DNA from: Balaenoptera acutorostrata
Taxonomy: Eukaryota; Chordata; Mammalia; Artiodactyla; Balaenopteridae
Direction of reading: 5' to 3'
Length of the DNA stretch: 64,000 nt
Assembly: GCF_949987535.1 (NCBI RefSeq)
Contig: NC_080078.1
Span: 25,874,942 to 25,938,941 of the forward strand
Shown: one piece after another, positions 10,649 to 58,442 of the stretch
How the letters are laid out: every line of letters begins with the position of its first letter
Position numbering within the stretch: position 1 is the first letter of the stretch
The notes under the pieces: model-generated
Databases searched by the model: none
Told to the model about the DNA's origin: nothing
What the model saw: the letters and a program-made list of their open reading frames with translations, nothing else
Made by a program: the position numbers and the translations under genes

Positions 10649-13403
10649 AACTGAATCACTTTGCTGTACACCAGGAACTAAACACAACACTGTAAATCTA
10701 CTATACTTCAATTTTTTGTAAAGTACCTTAAAAAAAAATGCAATTTCTGAGCCCCACGTCTGTTTCTAAAATAGAAGGTCTGAGGTGAGGGCCAGGGATC
10801 TGTATTATTTACCCCAAAGAGTCCCAGTGCTTGGAGTAACATCCATCTAGAAACTTTTAATGTTAATAATCTGTAACTATGATAACAGAATTGGGTCACA
10901 CCAGCTAAGAAGATGTATAAAACAGCAGACTCAGAACGCACGCACTTAGGAAAGGAACACAGTGAAATTCCGTACAGACTGCAGGCTCCCCGTGGGCAGT
11001 GACCACGGCTTACATTCCATGGCGCCTGGGTCAGTGTCTTATTTAGTGTAAGTACTCAATAAATACTCAAACTTGTTCACGGGCCATAAAGAAATTCAGA
11101 TGCATGCACTTAAAGCAGGGAGTGAAAATTCGGCTGTCCAGAGGGGCCATGGAAGTCCTATCAAGGGGTATTCACCTAAAGACAGACAGATCGCTACTTA
11201 ACCCAAGCCAAGTTTTGCAGCCCAAAGATCAGCTGGTTTTCCAGAGAAATCAGGAATGCAGTTTTTAATGTGAAATCTCCTGATTGTTAAAAGAATTAGC
11301 AACCAATATAGTTTTTCTTTTTTAGGGATTTCTGTCTGCTCTGTTGACTGAACTGAATATCCCCACCAGACACAAGGCTTCTGCACATGCCGGGGCTCAC
11401 TCAACAGTTACTGACTGAATGAATATGATGGAAAAACACCCAGAAGGGAAGAGAGCTGGAGAAGAGTGAAGGTAGTTTTACTGGGACACAGAAAACACAA
11501 TCAAGAAATGATTGTGAAATATCTTATTTACATTTCTTTCATAAAGCACAGGTCAGGGCACAGAATGGCAATATACATTACGCATATGAAACACCTCATT
11601 TCACAATCAGAAATTAAGAAAGAACGAGTGTCTCAGACCACCTGGACAGGCAGCCCTGGGGCTCAGGGAACACATTTCATACTAGGTCACAAAACCCGCC
11701 CTCTGCTCTCAAGGTCACTATTAGTGTTTGGGGTGGGAGTGCCCCTTACTGCCTTCACTTTCCTCCTGGAGCCCCAGGAAACTACAAGTTGCAAAGCCTT
11801 TCCAGGCAGCTTCTGGAATGTCCTGTGCCCACAACCCGAGAGGTGGCATGGGCACCCAGAGATCCTAGGAGCCCTGCCACTGTCAGTGGGTAGATTCATT
11901 AAACGCCTGACTTTTTAAGACCAATCGTCTTGAAGGTGACGATTGATTAACTTCTTTAGAAAATACATGATGCTGGGTTCTGCTGCCTCTCACCCAACAC
12001 CATCTTACAGGAATAAAAATTGGGACTTGGAGCAAGGCCAGGTCAAAGAGCTAGTGGGATGTGAATCTACTTCCTCCCCCTCCCCCAATCCTCAGTAACC
12101 TACTTTGTAGAACACACTGGTCCAACCCTTCACCACAGCCCTCCAGCTACCAGCACAGAAGCAGCTCAATGCGCTTTCAGACAGACAGCCTTTGGGGTCT
12201 TAGTCCCCACTCCCTTCTCTTTTTCAGCCACTTCCTTTTTTCTCTTTCAAATTCCCTTTTCTGCCCCATCATCAGTACCCTCCTGAAACAGAAGCCAACC
12301 CTCCCTCGGGTCCCTTCCCATCTGTCCTGTAAGTGACTTTCTATCCCTACCTCCATCTATCTCCCTTCTTCTTCACAAGCTTTCTGGGTCATAATTCCAC
12401 TAGGCTAATAATCATTTAACTGAACAGGGCTTTGCAACTTAATAAAAAGACTTCTGCACAAATGTCTAGTGTAATTCCAATAACTACCCAGTACGGGCAG
12501 CTGACAACTCTCCATTTTCAGAGGAAAAGGGGTCCCATGGGGGAAACCAGGGAAATTAAAAATAGTTTCCCAGCCCCAGAGATGCCAAGAGAGATCTACT
12601 GGGTCAGGATCTCTGGGATGGGAATCCATGCTCTTTAAAAGCTCCCCAGGGGGGTTGGAGGAGCAGTGGATTAGAACTTTGCGGGGACTCTCTGTTGTGT
12701 GGGTAAGACTTGCTGTCTCTAGGTTCTGGAATATAGGTTTCAGAAATCTGAGTTTCAGGAGGTCTGGGTTCCTGGGGGTTTGAGCATCTGGGGTTATCAG
12801 ACCTAAGGGGTCTGGGTCCTGCTGAGACTGGGTTTTAAGAGATCTGGGGCCTGGATTCTGGGGATCTGCAGTTTAGGTTTTGAAGAATCTGGGGTCTTGA
12901 TCTGCAGGATCCTTAGTTTTGCGTGACCTAATAAAAGTTTTGACCACCATCATCGTCACCAAAAATGTCCCTCACACCCATGTGCACATACCTTCGGGGC
13001 CCCGCCCCCGGCCCCACTCCATAGCTGACCCCAAGATAAGAACCCCCACTCCAGCGCGACTGGGGAGGAGATAGTGGAAACCCGCGGAGAGCGGCGCCTT
13101 TAAAAAGGAAAGGACTCCCAGAGTGGGGGGCTGGTGGCAACTGCCTGGTGTCAGAGGCGAGGCCACCACGGCTCAGAGAGGTTGAGCGATTGGCCCGGGG
13201 TCACACAGCGAGCTCCGGGCCGCGGGGCGGGCGCTCACCTCGATGAGCGAGTAGTTGATCTCCACGTCCGACTTGACGAAGCCCCCGCAGCCCACCACGA
13301 TGTCCTCGGAGCCGCGCGCCGGCCCCACGCCGCTCAGCAGCAGCACCACGGTGGCGACCACCACCACCGACCCCGGCGGCCCCACGCCCCGGCGCTCCCG
13401 CAT
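680..13403 (-). CDS. NOMO1: NOMO (NODAL modulator), coding exons 1-7, gene partial at the left edge
   Basis: NOMO is a type I ER membrane glycoprotein. With nicalin and TMEM147 it forms a translocon-associated complex that helps make multipass membrane proteins, and it was first described as an antagonist of Nodal signalling. Seven coding exons are visible: 13239-13403, 10048-10137, 8483-8528, 5507-5607, 4702-4808, 2696-2768 and 680-832. They join in frame to 245 codons without a stop. The product starts with a signal peptide (hydrophobic run VVVVATVVLLLSG at residues 13-25), then the conserved SEDIVVGCGGFVKSDVEINY segment, followed by the first beta-sandwich repeats of the ectodomain. The match to human NOMO is close throughout. 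Human NOMO1, NOMO2 and NOMO3 are near-identical recent copies, so the paralogue number has no meaning here. Exon 8 onward lies outside the window. The gene is divergent from ABCC6, as next to human NOMO3. Confidence 0.96.
833..2695. other. NOMO intron 6
   Basis: 1863 nt intron. A roughly 24 bp segment is tandemly duplicated at about 1277-1325 (CAGAACAGAACCGGCACCC twice). The AT-rich part from 1800 to 2340 resembles the degraded 3' part of an old L1 or MER element on the minus strand, but I cannot assign it. No other gene is visible. Confidence 0.5.
2696..2768 (-). CDS. NOMO1: NOMO coding exon 6
   Basis: 73 nt: one base closing a Lys codon, then 24 codons (FAFFKVLPGDYEILATHPTW then PLKE). The acceptor is tcttag|G and the donor GAG|gtgagc. 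Human NOMO has Ala where this sequence has Pro just after the HPTW motif. That is a simple CCA codon here, not a frame problem. Confidence 0.94.
2769..4214. other. NOMO intron 5, unannotated part
   Basis: AT-rich intron sequence with no recognisable gene. I could not place a repeat family in this stretch. The remaining part of the intron holds two MIR copies. Confidence 0.4.
4215..4440 (-). repeat. MIR SINE
   Basis: It shows the MIR core in reverse orientation: a 'next-to-last' block like CACCTATTCTATGCCAGAC, then ATGAGGAAACCAAGGCACAG, then a tRNA-like GGATTCAAACCCAGG. It is an old tRNA-derived SINE in NOMO intron 5. Confidence 0.85.
4441..4650 (-). repeat. MIR SINE, second copy in tandem
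   Basis: A second MIR directly adjoins the first in the same orientation: CTACCATGTGCCAGGCCCTG, a Cys-codon-like GATGAGGAACTTGAGGCCCT block, and GGATTTGAACCCAGG at its end. It reads in the same direction as its neighbour, but divergence shows it is a separate insertion or an old duplication. Confidence 0.85.
4702..4808 (-). CDS. NOMO1: NOMO coding exon 5
   Basis: 107 nt: 35 codons from VLSKGQPLGPAGVQVSLRNT to VTQPGG, plus two bases (AA) of a Lys codon completed by exon 6. The acceptor is cggcag|GTT and the donor GGAAA|gtgagt. The intron between exons 5 and 4 is the shortest visible in this gene (698 nt). The match to human NOMO is nearly exact. Confidence 0.95.
5507..5607 (-). CDS. NOMO1: NOMO coding exon 4
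   Basis: 101 nt: two bases completing Glu, then 33 codons (PTTVELYVDGVSDICTKGGD to GFSVNGK). The acceptor is gggcag|AGCC. The donor is AAG|gtttgg, a weak GT site lacking the usual A/G at +3 and G at +5. Joining here gives the expected NGK|VLSK junction with exon 5, so the weak site is probably the one used. Confidence 0.94.
5915..6125 (-). repeat. MIR SINE
   Basis: MIR in reverse orientation in NOMO intron 3: ACCAGGCACTGAGCTAAGT, an eroded GAGGGGTAAAGTGGGGCACA block, then ACAGAGCTTGTGAGGGACAG and a TTCAACCC remnant. Confidence 0.75.
6540..7340 (+). mobile_element. Old L1 fragment (ORF2 end and 3' UTR)
   Basis: Sense-strand text typical of the L1 ORF2 C-terminal coding region and 3' UTR: CCAACTGGCCAGGAAACATA, AGCAATTCCACCCTGTTATA, and a late part with TGGTGGTTACGTGAGTGTG. 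It is heavily mutated with no open frame, so it is an ancient insertion in NOMO intron 3. Confidence 0.8.
7870..8030 (-). repeat. MIR SINE fragment
   Basis: Reverse MIR fragment: CTCCAGTAGCCTGTGAGGCA, the damaged TGAGAAGACGGACGCTGACC block, and a TCACAGGGCTGGTAAGGC remnant. Confidence 0.65.
8483..8528 (-). CDS. NOMO1: NOMO coding exon 3 (46 nt micro-exon)
   Basis: 46 nt encoding GDFILKIEPPLGWSF plus the first base of the next codon. The acceptor is ttgtag|GGA and the donor TTTTG|gtaagt. It is too short for an ORF search but is fixed by the protein match and by the phase: its single leftover G joins AG at the start of exon 4 to make Glu. Confidence 0.93.
8940..8959. repeat. Poly(A) tract
   Basis: An uninterrupted run of about 20 A residues in NOMO intron 2, immediately before an old L1-like segment. 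It may be the tail of an eroded retroelement to its left. Confidence 0.8.
8960..9345 (+). mobile_element. Old L1 3'-region fragment
   Basis: Degenerate sense-strand L1-like text: CTAGTCTACCTCTAGAAATC, TGTTGGTTAGTAATAATAAT-type and GGGAATAAATTAG-type segments. Divergence is high and ends are approximate. It lies in NOMO intron 2. Confidence 0.5.
9682..9865 (+). mobile_element. MER20-like hAT DNA transposon
   Basis: About 184 bp with inverted ends (CAGGGTTTCTCAGCCTTGGC at the left, GAGAATCACTG at the right) and the internal block AATGTCTCCAGACGTTGCC typical of MER20, a non-autonomous hAT-Charlie element shared by eutherians. There is no coding potential. It lies in NOMO intron 2. Confidence 0.8.
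10048..10137 (-). CDS. NOMO1: NOMO coding exon 2
   Basis: 90 nt, exactly 30 codons (residues 56-85), from IKLYTKHGTLKYQ to FMIPLYDK. The acceptor is ttctag|ATA and the donor AAG|gtaaga. Both borders are phase 0. It forms the first beta-sandwich repeat of the ectodomain and is read directly as the continuation of exon 1 (SLIE|IKLY). Confidence 0.95.
10468..10734 (+). mobile_element. L1 3' end insertion
   Basis: 267 bp of L1 3' UTR in sense orientation, ending in an A tract. It is flanked by a 15 bp target-site duplication with one mismatch: AAAATGCAATTCCTG at 10453-10467 and AAAATGCAATTTCTG at 10735-10749. It contains an (AT)17 microsatellite. It is a short 5'-truncated insertion in NOMO intron 1. 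Confidence 0.88.
10611..10644. repeat. (AT)17 microsatellite
   Basis: 34 bases of perfect alternating AT inside the L1 3' end, probably grown from an AT-rich stretch of the element. It is likely to be polymorphic. Confidence 0.95.
10750..12655. other. NOMO intron 1, unannotated part
   Basis: No exon is recognisable. The sequence is ordinary intron, with scattered old repeat remnants that I cannot assign and pyrimidine-rich stretches around 12060-12380. Confidence 0.4.
12656..12925. repeat. Degenerate G/T-rich minisatellite
   Basis: A run of imperfect units of roughly 20-25 bp built around phrases such as GGTCTGGGTTCCTGGGGG, ATCTGGGGTTATCAGA, GATCTGGGGCCTGGATTC and AATCTGGGGTCTTGATC. The strand is strongly G/T-biased. 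No frame is kept between units, so it is non-coding. It lies 3' of the NOMO start in intron 1. Confidence 0.65.
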
Positions 13404-13610
13404 GGCCCTGCCTCTGCTGCCAGACCCTCTGCTGCCAGACCCTCCGCAGGCCTCCAGGTCCCGCCCCTCAAACCGCACGCGGCCCGCGGCTTCCTCCTCC
13501 GCGGGCGGCTGACAGCCCAGTCCCCGCCCCGACCCGGCCGCGCGTGCGCGATCCGGCCCCACACCCACGCCCCGAGGCAAAAGAATTATGGCGCATGCTC
13601 AGCAATAAAA
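13120..13610 (-). promoter_or_regulatory. CpG-rich NOMO promoter and first-exon region
   Basis: GC content and CpG density rise sharply from about 13120 to 13560 and drop away at about 13610, around NOMO exon 1. Two palindromic CpG motifs resembling the NRF1 site lie upstream of the start: around 13539-13550 (CGCGCGTGCGCG) and 13589-13598 (GGCGCATGCT). No TATA box is placed convincingly. This fits a housekeeping-type promoter with dispersed starts. The exact transcription start cannot be read from the sequence. Confidence 0.7.
13239..13403 (-). CDS. NOMO1: NOMO coding exon 1 (signal peptide and start)
   Basis: This exon encodes residues 1-55 (165 nt, phase 0 at its end). The start MRERRGVGPPG is chosen because it gives a signal peptide of the normal family length ending near GPARG, followed by the mature N-terminus SEDIVVGCGG. 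The same frame stays open upstream to 13580, but that part is GC-rich and low-complexity and resembles no NOMO protein. The start has G at -3. The donor is GAG|gtgagc. Confidence 0.95.
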
Positions 13611-16039
13611 CGAGACCATTTGTGCCCTCTGGAGGCCTGGAGGACTCCGCGCACCGTCTGGCAGGTGCAGTTGCAAGGTGTGTGTGTACAGTCATAAACT
13701 ACAAAGCTAAATCCTACTTTGGAATTCAGTAGCACTGAAATTGGAAAGGACGAGAGACTGTTGATCGAAGTATCCAACAACTTTCCCGAATCTTTTTGAC
13801 CGTAAATTTCACAAGTATAATCTCAAACCCCTTTAAGGGATTTGTGTCAACTGGTGTATTTTTCCACGACAAATGATGAAATAGTTTTTTTTTTAAAGAA
13901 AAACATGTCATTTAAGTTCAGCATAATATTTAAAAGGTATTTAAATTTTATTTAATCCCAGCTCTAATAACATTTGTATAGAAACAAACTTTGAGGGTTT
14001 TCCCCCAGTAAGCAAGAGATGCATGCAGTTTGATTCACTTTGAACTAGCTCTGTGAGACGATGCATGATTTGTCTGCAAATAAGTTCAAAAATCAGCACG
14101 TTATATTTTGTCCTAAGACTGAGTGTATAACGTAGTGTAGATGAACTACAAGTCACCACATCAAAATAGACAAAAATTGCTTTTCTGACCTGATATTTGA
14201 AAGTCTTCCATTTTACTCCTGAAAACATCAAGTGCTTTATTTGGATAGTTTTTAATACTTTGTTTCTAAATGATGAGGTAAAAGAGAAGATTTCCCACTG
14301 AAATTTGCCATTGTGGCTAAAACTCAAGCAATATAATACAATTATGAATCACAGTGATTTTAAACTACACAATGGTCAAAACCTTCACCATGGCTACAAT
14401 GCAACGATACACCCACTGAGGATTTCAATCATGAGTGCATCAGATTTCTGCTTCTCACTCTGCATTCTCACTCCAAATACAGTAAGATTCTCAACTGTTC
14501 AATTATAAAGAGAAACTATTTAAATAATGGTTTTATTTTCTGAGGTTCATTATTTATCATTACAATTGAAACAGATGCCCTTTACTCTCCCTAACATAAA
14601 TCCCTGGTTTGTCTTAGCAAATCACCAGGGGGGTGAAAGCCATCGATTAGGAAATGCTGGCCTATGGAATCCTCTTATCTTACAGAATGGTAAACCGAGG
14701 CCCAGAGAGGGAAAGGGACTTATCTAGGGCTCCGCACACAGCCATGTGCTGTTCAGAGAGCTGGAAAGTAGGCTTTGGGATGCCCGAGTTCTGTTCTTGG
14801 CTCAACTGCTGATTTCCTCTGTGTTCTTCCTGCCTTCCTAACCATTCTCCCTCAAACTTTCACCATTCCCCTCAAATTCATCTTCGGTATATAAAGAAAT
14901 AAAGCACTAGGACTGTGGCAATGCCAGCTGGAGCAGGGGTTTCGGGCAGAGGGGGCTCAAGCCTCCCCATAATTTCCATCAGCCGCCACCAAAACCACCT
15001 CAAATAAACAGACACGATCTGAATGTAAACAGCAGACCATCCACACTCAGCCTCAAGACAGATCCCTGAGTTTCTGTGTCGCTGCTCTCCCAGAACTCCC
15101 AGGCAGGAGGAAAGCTGAAGGCATACTGCCTAGGTCCCAGACCAGGGTTGGAGAAACTCAGAAAAGAAAAGGGGAAAAGGCCAGGGAACCCATGCTGTGG
15201 AAGCCCTGCCGGAGGCGGGGAAAAAGGACAAGAAGTAACAGGGCAGCATGGAGAGTGCAAAGGATTTGAATTCTTCACTCAAACTGAGCACCTGTGCTTG
15301 TCGGTCTGAAAAAGCTGAGTCTTTCCTTCCTATCTTGAAAGGAATACATGGTCATTGCAGAAGGAAAGAAAATAGAAAAGGGAAAGCGAGGAAAAAGAAA
15401 AATTAGGATTCCCATGACTACTGCTTTAGAGCATTTCCATCTTTTTATCTATGCATATATGTTACATAGAGTCATCTCCCAAAAGAACTCGTGGCTGGGG
15501 ACACACCTTGCTTTAAGACCCAGAAGAAGAAGGTAAATGACTTGACTTCCTTCCCCACTTTCCCCAACTTAAGCACATACTTTTTTCCTTTGGAAACATA
15601 TCACAGGCTATTTTGTATTATAATCTCTTTTTTCCACTTAGCATTTAGCAACCATATTTCTGTATTAAATGTATTTCTGCAATGGCGCTTTGAACCACGG
15701 CTTAGTAACCTAGGGATGAAATAATACTACTAATGCTAATAAGAGCTAACTCCACTTGCGCGTTTACTGTGTGCCTGGCACTGTGCTAGACACTTTGTTG
15801 GTCATCTTAAAATCTTCCCCCCACCCTAGAGGCAGACAATGTCCATCCCACAGGTGAGGAGACTGCGGCTCTTACTAACCAGGCGGTGCCCCCATCCCCC
15901 ATGCCGGTTGTTGGACATGTGCACACCTGTTGGGTTCACTTATCAGGATAAATTCCTGGAATTGTTGGTCCACAGTATTCGTGAAGCTTGCGATGACATT
16001 TGTTCCAGGGGGAAGGGGGGTTATATGGGGATGCCGCTG
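13611..16039. other. Divergent intergenic spacer between NOMO and ABCC6
   Basis: AT-rich sequence with no coding exon that I can support. Fragments of MIR-like SINE lie around 14640-14800 and 15735-15875. The rest shows no recognisable family. Any shared enhancer for the two genes could lie here, but nothing in the sequence identifies one. Confidence 0.6.
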
Positions 16040-16279
16040 CACTTTCTGGGGCTCCGGAATTCCCTCCCCGCTGCCTGCTGGGGCCTCCCTTAGCGCCCCT
16101 CCACCTCGCCTCCTTTCACCCCTTCGCGCCCCACCCCCGCCGCGCGGCCGGACCTTGCCCGGGGCCTCGCAATCCCGGCGCTCGAATCCCCGCCCCTTGC
16201 ACGGCGGAGCGCGGCCAAGGAAGCTGTCCAGGGACCCACCGACAGTCTGACAGACTGACTGACGGACGCACGGCGCCCG
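16040..16279 (+). promoter_or_regulatory. GC-rich ABCC6 proximal promoter and 5' UTR
   Basis: This is a CpG-rich segment running into ABCC6 exon 1, with a consensus GC box (CCCCGCCCC, 16188-16196), a Sp1/KLF-type site, about 85 bases before the start codon, and no clear TATA box. The last 35 bases before ATG contain a short degenerate GACT/GACA/GACG repeat. The human ABCC6 promoter is also GC-rich and liver-regulated. I could not place a transcription start or liver-factor sites with confidence. Confidence 0.65.
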
Positions 16280-55089
<38,810 letters not shown>

Positions 55090-55549
55090 GTACCCCTGCC
55101 AGCCTTCCTCACTCTCCATCCTCCAGCTCCACCCGAGGGTTTCTCAGGGCTCCTTTGCCCACACCTCCCTGGCTCACCCTGTCCTTCCTGAACATCTGTG
55201 CAAACGTCCTGGGTCCAAGCACAGACCTGCCTCCTTAAGATGGGGCTGGGGGAGTGGGGGACAGGGCACATCCCTACTTTTACAGAAGCCTCAGAGTCTC
55301 TCCCAGCCTCATCAGCAAAGGCAGAATCTTGGCCTCCAGGTGCTGGGGCAGCTGAGCACTTAGGTGGGGCAGCAGGTCCGCTGGACTCTGCCCCTCTCCC
55401 AAGCTGAGGACAGTCCCAAGGTCTGACTGCTGGTGACTTCCAGCACCCCACCCCAATCCCACGCTGCTGCCACTGCCCCACCCCCATCCCCCAGAGGAGG
55501 TAGAGCCCTGCATCACATCCCCACCATCATCTCCTCCCATCTTCTCTTC
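55090..55549. other. ABCC6 intron 22, first part
   Basis: No exon or named repeat. GC-rich and C-rich in places. The L1 block begins to its right. Confidence 0.4.
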
Positions 55550-55920
55550 CTTTTTAAAAAATAGATTTATTTTTTTAGAGCAGTTTTACATACACAGCAA
55601 AATTGAGCAGAAGGTACAGAGACTTCCCCACTCATCTATAACCTCCGTCATTACCAACATCCCCCCACCAGAGAGGTGCCTTTGTTACAAATGAACCTAT
55701 ATCCACACATCCTAGTTAGCCAAAGTCTGCAGTTTTCATCAGGGTTCACTCTTGGTGTTGTACATTCCATGGGATGGACCAATGTATAATATATCCACTG
55801 TTACAGTATCATACAGAATAGTTTCACTGCCCTAAAATTCTCTGTACTCCACCTGTTCATCTCCGTCTCATTGATCTAGTTGTCTATTCTTTCACCAATA
55901 CCACAGAGTCTTTTTTTCCT
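55550..55920 (-). mobile_element. Old L1 3' UTR fragment
   Basis: Plus-strand text TTTAGAGCAGTTTTACATAC and ACAGCAAAATTGAGCAGAAG with a CAACATCCCCCCACCAGAG block is the reverse complement of an old mammalian L1 3' UTR (L1M type). It is about 370 bp and decayed. A second, different L1 3' UTR follows directly. Confidence 0.75.
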
Positions 55921-56309
55921 GAGTTCTATACCATAATATTTTTTCCCAGTTTTGTTGATGTAGTTGACTTACAGCACTGTGTAAGTTTAAGATGTAGAGC
56001 ATAATGATTTGGCTTACACACATCATGAAATGACGACCACAGTGAGTTTAGTGAACATCCGTCATCTCATATAAATACCAAATTAAAGAAACAGAAAAAA
56101 CATTTCCTTGTGATGAGAACTCTTAGGATTTACTCTCTTAACAACTTTCATACATAACACACAGCAGTGTTTATTATATTTATCATGTTATGCATTACAC
56201 CCCTAGTGCTTAGTTATCTTATAACTGCAAGTTTGTACCTTTTGACAGCCTTCATCCAGTTCCCCCTCGCCCCATTCCCCCGCTTCTGGTAATCACAAAT
56301 CTGATCTAT
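55921..56309 (-). mobile_element. Second old L1 3' UTR fragment
   Basis: TGTTGATGTAGTTGACTTAC, ATCATGAAATGACGACCACA, AACATCCGTCATCTCATATA, then AGCCTTCATCCAGTTCCCC. It is a different L1 3' UTR from its left neighbour, so at least two insertions meet here. Confidence 0.7.
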
Positions 56310-57251
56310 GAGTTTGTTTGTTTTTGAAGTATAATTGACATACAACACAATGTTAGTTCCTGTTACACAACATAGCAATTCGATATTTCTCTACATTTCA
56401 AGATGATGACCACCTAAGTCTAGTTACGATCTGTCACCATGAAAAGATATTATATAATTACTCACTATATTCCCCCACACTATATATTTCATACATCTGA
56501 CCCATTTATTTTGCAAATGGAAATTTGTACCTTTTAGTCTCCCTCACCTATTTTGCTCCTCCCCTCTGGCAACCACATGTTTTTTCTCTGTATCTATGAC
56601 TCTGTTTCTGTTTAGTTATGCTTGTTCATTTGTTTTTTAGATTCTACGTATAAGTGAAATTATACAGTATTTGTGTTTCTCTGACTTATTTCACTTAGCA
56701 TAATACCTTCTAGGTCCACCCATGTTGTCACAAATGGCAATATTTCATTTCTTTTTTATGGCTGAGGAATATTCCATTGTATATATACCACCTCTTCTAT
56801 ATCCATTTATCTGTCAGTGGGCACTTATGTTTCTTCCATATTTTAGCTACTGTAAATACTGCTGCAATGAACATACGGGTGCATATATCTTTTCAAGTTA
56901 GTGTTTTCATTTTCTTTGGATAAATATCCAGAAGTGGAATTGCTGGATTGTATGGTAGTTCTATTTTTAATTTTTTGAGGAATCCCCATACAGCTTTCCA
57001 TAGTGGCTGCCCTAGTTTACATTCTCACCAACAGTGCACGAGGGTTCTCTTTTCTCCACATCCTCACCAACACTTGTTATTTGTTGTCTTTTTGATAATA
57101 GCCATTCTGACAGGTGTGAGATGATATCTCATTGTGGTTTGATTTACATTTCCCTGATGACTAGTGATGTCGAGTATCCTTTCATGTACCTGTTGACCAT
57201 CTGTATGTCATCTTTGAAAAAATGTCCATTCAGATCCTCTGCCCATTTTTT

Positions 57252-57536
57252 TTTAAATTAATTTATTTATTTTTGGCTGTGTTGGGTCTTCGTTTCTGTG
57301 TGAGGGCTTTCTCTCGTTGCGGCAAGCGAGGGCCACTCTTCATCGCGGTGCGCGGGTCTCTCACTGTTGCGGCCTCACCCGTTGCGGAGCACAGGCTCCA
57401 GACGCGCAGGCTCAGTAGTTGTGGCTCACGGGCTTAGTTGCTCCGCGGCATGTGGGATCTTCCCAGGCCAGGGCTCGAACCTGTGTCCCCTGCATTGGCA
57501 GGCAGATTCTTAACCACTGTGCCACCAGGGAAGCCC
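57252..57536 (-). mobile_element. CHR-type SINE, antisense, inside the old L1
   Basis: About 285 bp: an A-rich tail read as AATTTATTTATTTTTGGC, TGTGTTGGGTCTTCGTTTCT, long body, and CCACTGTGCCACCAGGGAAG at the right. A perfect 16 bp target-site duplication CCTCTGCCCATTTTTT lies at 57236-57251 and 57537-57552. The flanks are L1 ORF2 text, so it landed after the L1. Confidence 0.96.
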
Positions 57537-57999
57537 CCTCTGCCCATTTTTTAATTGGGTTGTTTGATTTTTGGATGTTGAGTTGTATGAGTTATTTGTA
57601 TATTTTGGATATTAACCCCTTATCAGATATATCATTTGCAAATAACTTCTCCCATTCAGTAGGCTGATTTTTTCATTTTCTTGATAGTTTACGTCACTGT
57701 GCAAAAGCCTTTTAGTTTAATGTAGTCCCATTTATTTATTTTTGCTTTTGTTTTCTTGCCTGAGGGAAAATATCCAAAAAAATATCACTAAGGCCAATGT
57801 CAAAGAGCATACTGCCTGTTTTCTTCTAAAAGTTTTACGGTTTCAGGTCTTATGTTTAAGCCTTTAATCCATTTTGAATTTATTTTTGTATATGGTATAA
57901 GAAAGTAGTCCAGTTTGATTTTTTTGCATGTACCAGTTTGATTCTTTTGCATGTAGTGTCCACGTTTCCCAGTACCATTTATTGAAGAGGCTGTCTTTT

Positions 58000-58442
58000 T
58001 TTTTTTTTTTAATCCAATCCAACCTTATGTCTTTTTTTTTTTTTTTTTTTTTTTTTAACTTGGGGTATAGTTGTTTTACAATGTTGTGTTAGTTTCTCCT
58101 GTACAATGAAGTGGAGTTCCCTGTGCTATACAGCAAGTTCTTATTAGTTATCTATTTTATACATATTAGTGTATATATGTCAATCCCAATCTCCCAATTC
58201 ATCCCACCCCCACCCCCCGCTTTCCCCCCTTGGTGTCCATACGTTTGTTCTCTACATCTGTGTCTCTATTTCTGCCTTGCAAACCAGTTCACCTGTACCA
58301 TTTTTCTAGATTCCACATATATGTGTTAATATACGATATTTGTTTTTCTCTTTCTGTCTTACTTCACTCTGTATGACAGCCTCTAGGTCCATCCATGTCT
58401 CTACAAATGACCCAGTTTCCTTCCTTTTTAGGGCTGAGTAAT
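58000..58442 (-). mobile_element. Younger 5'-truncated L1 inserted into the old L1, with 3' transduction
   Basis: About 440 bp of L1 3' UTR in minus orientation, flanked by a perfect 19 bp target-site duplication ATTGAAGAGGCTGTCTTTT at 57981-57999 and 58443-58461. On the minus strand the L1 ends in a run of 25 A (58032-58056), then 21 unrelated bases (58011-58031), then a second A run (58000-58010). That is the structure left when an L1 transcript runs past its own signal. It lies inside the old L1, so it is younger than its host. Confidence 0.93.

Noticed and set aside
13173..13580. A longer 135-codon NOMO frame starting upstream of 13403
   Set aside because: The upstream part is GC-rich low-complexity sequence without similarity to NOMO. 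The start at 13403 gives the family N-terminus and a normal signal peptide.
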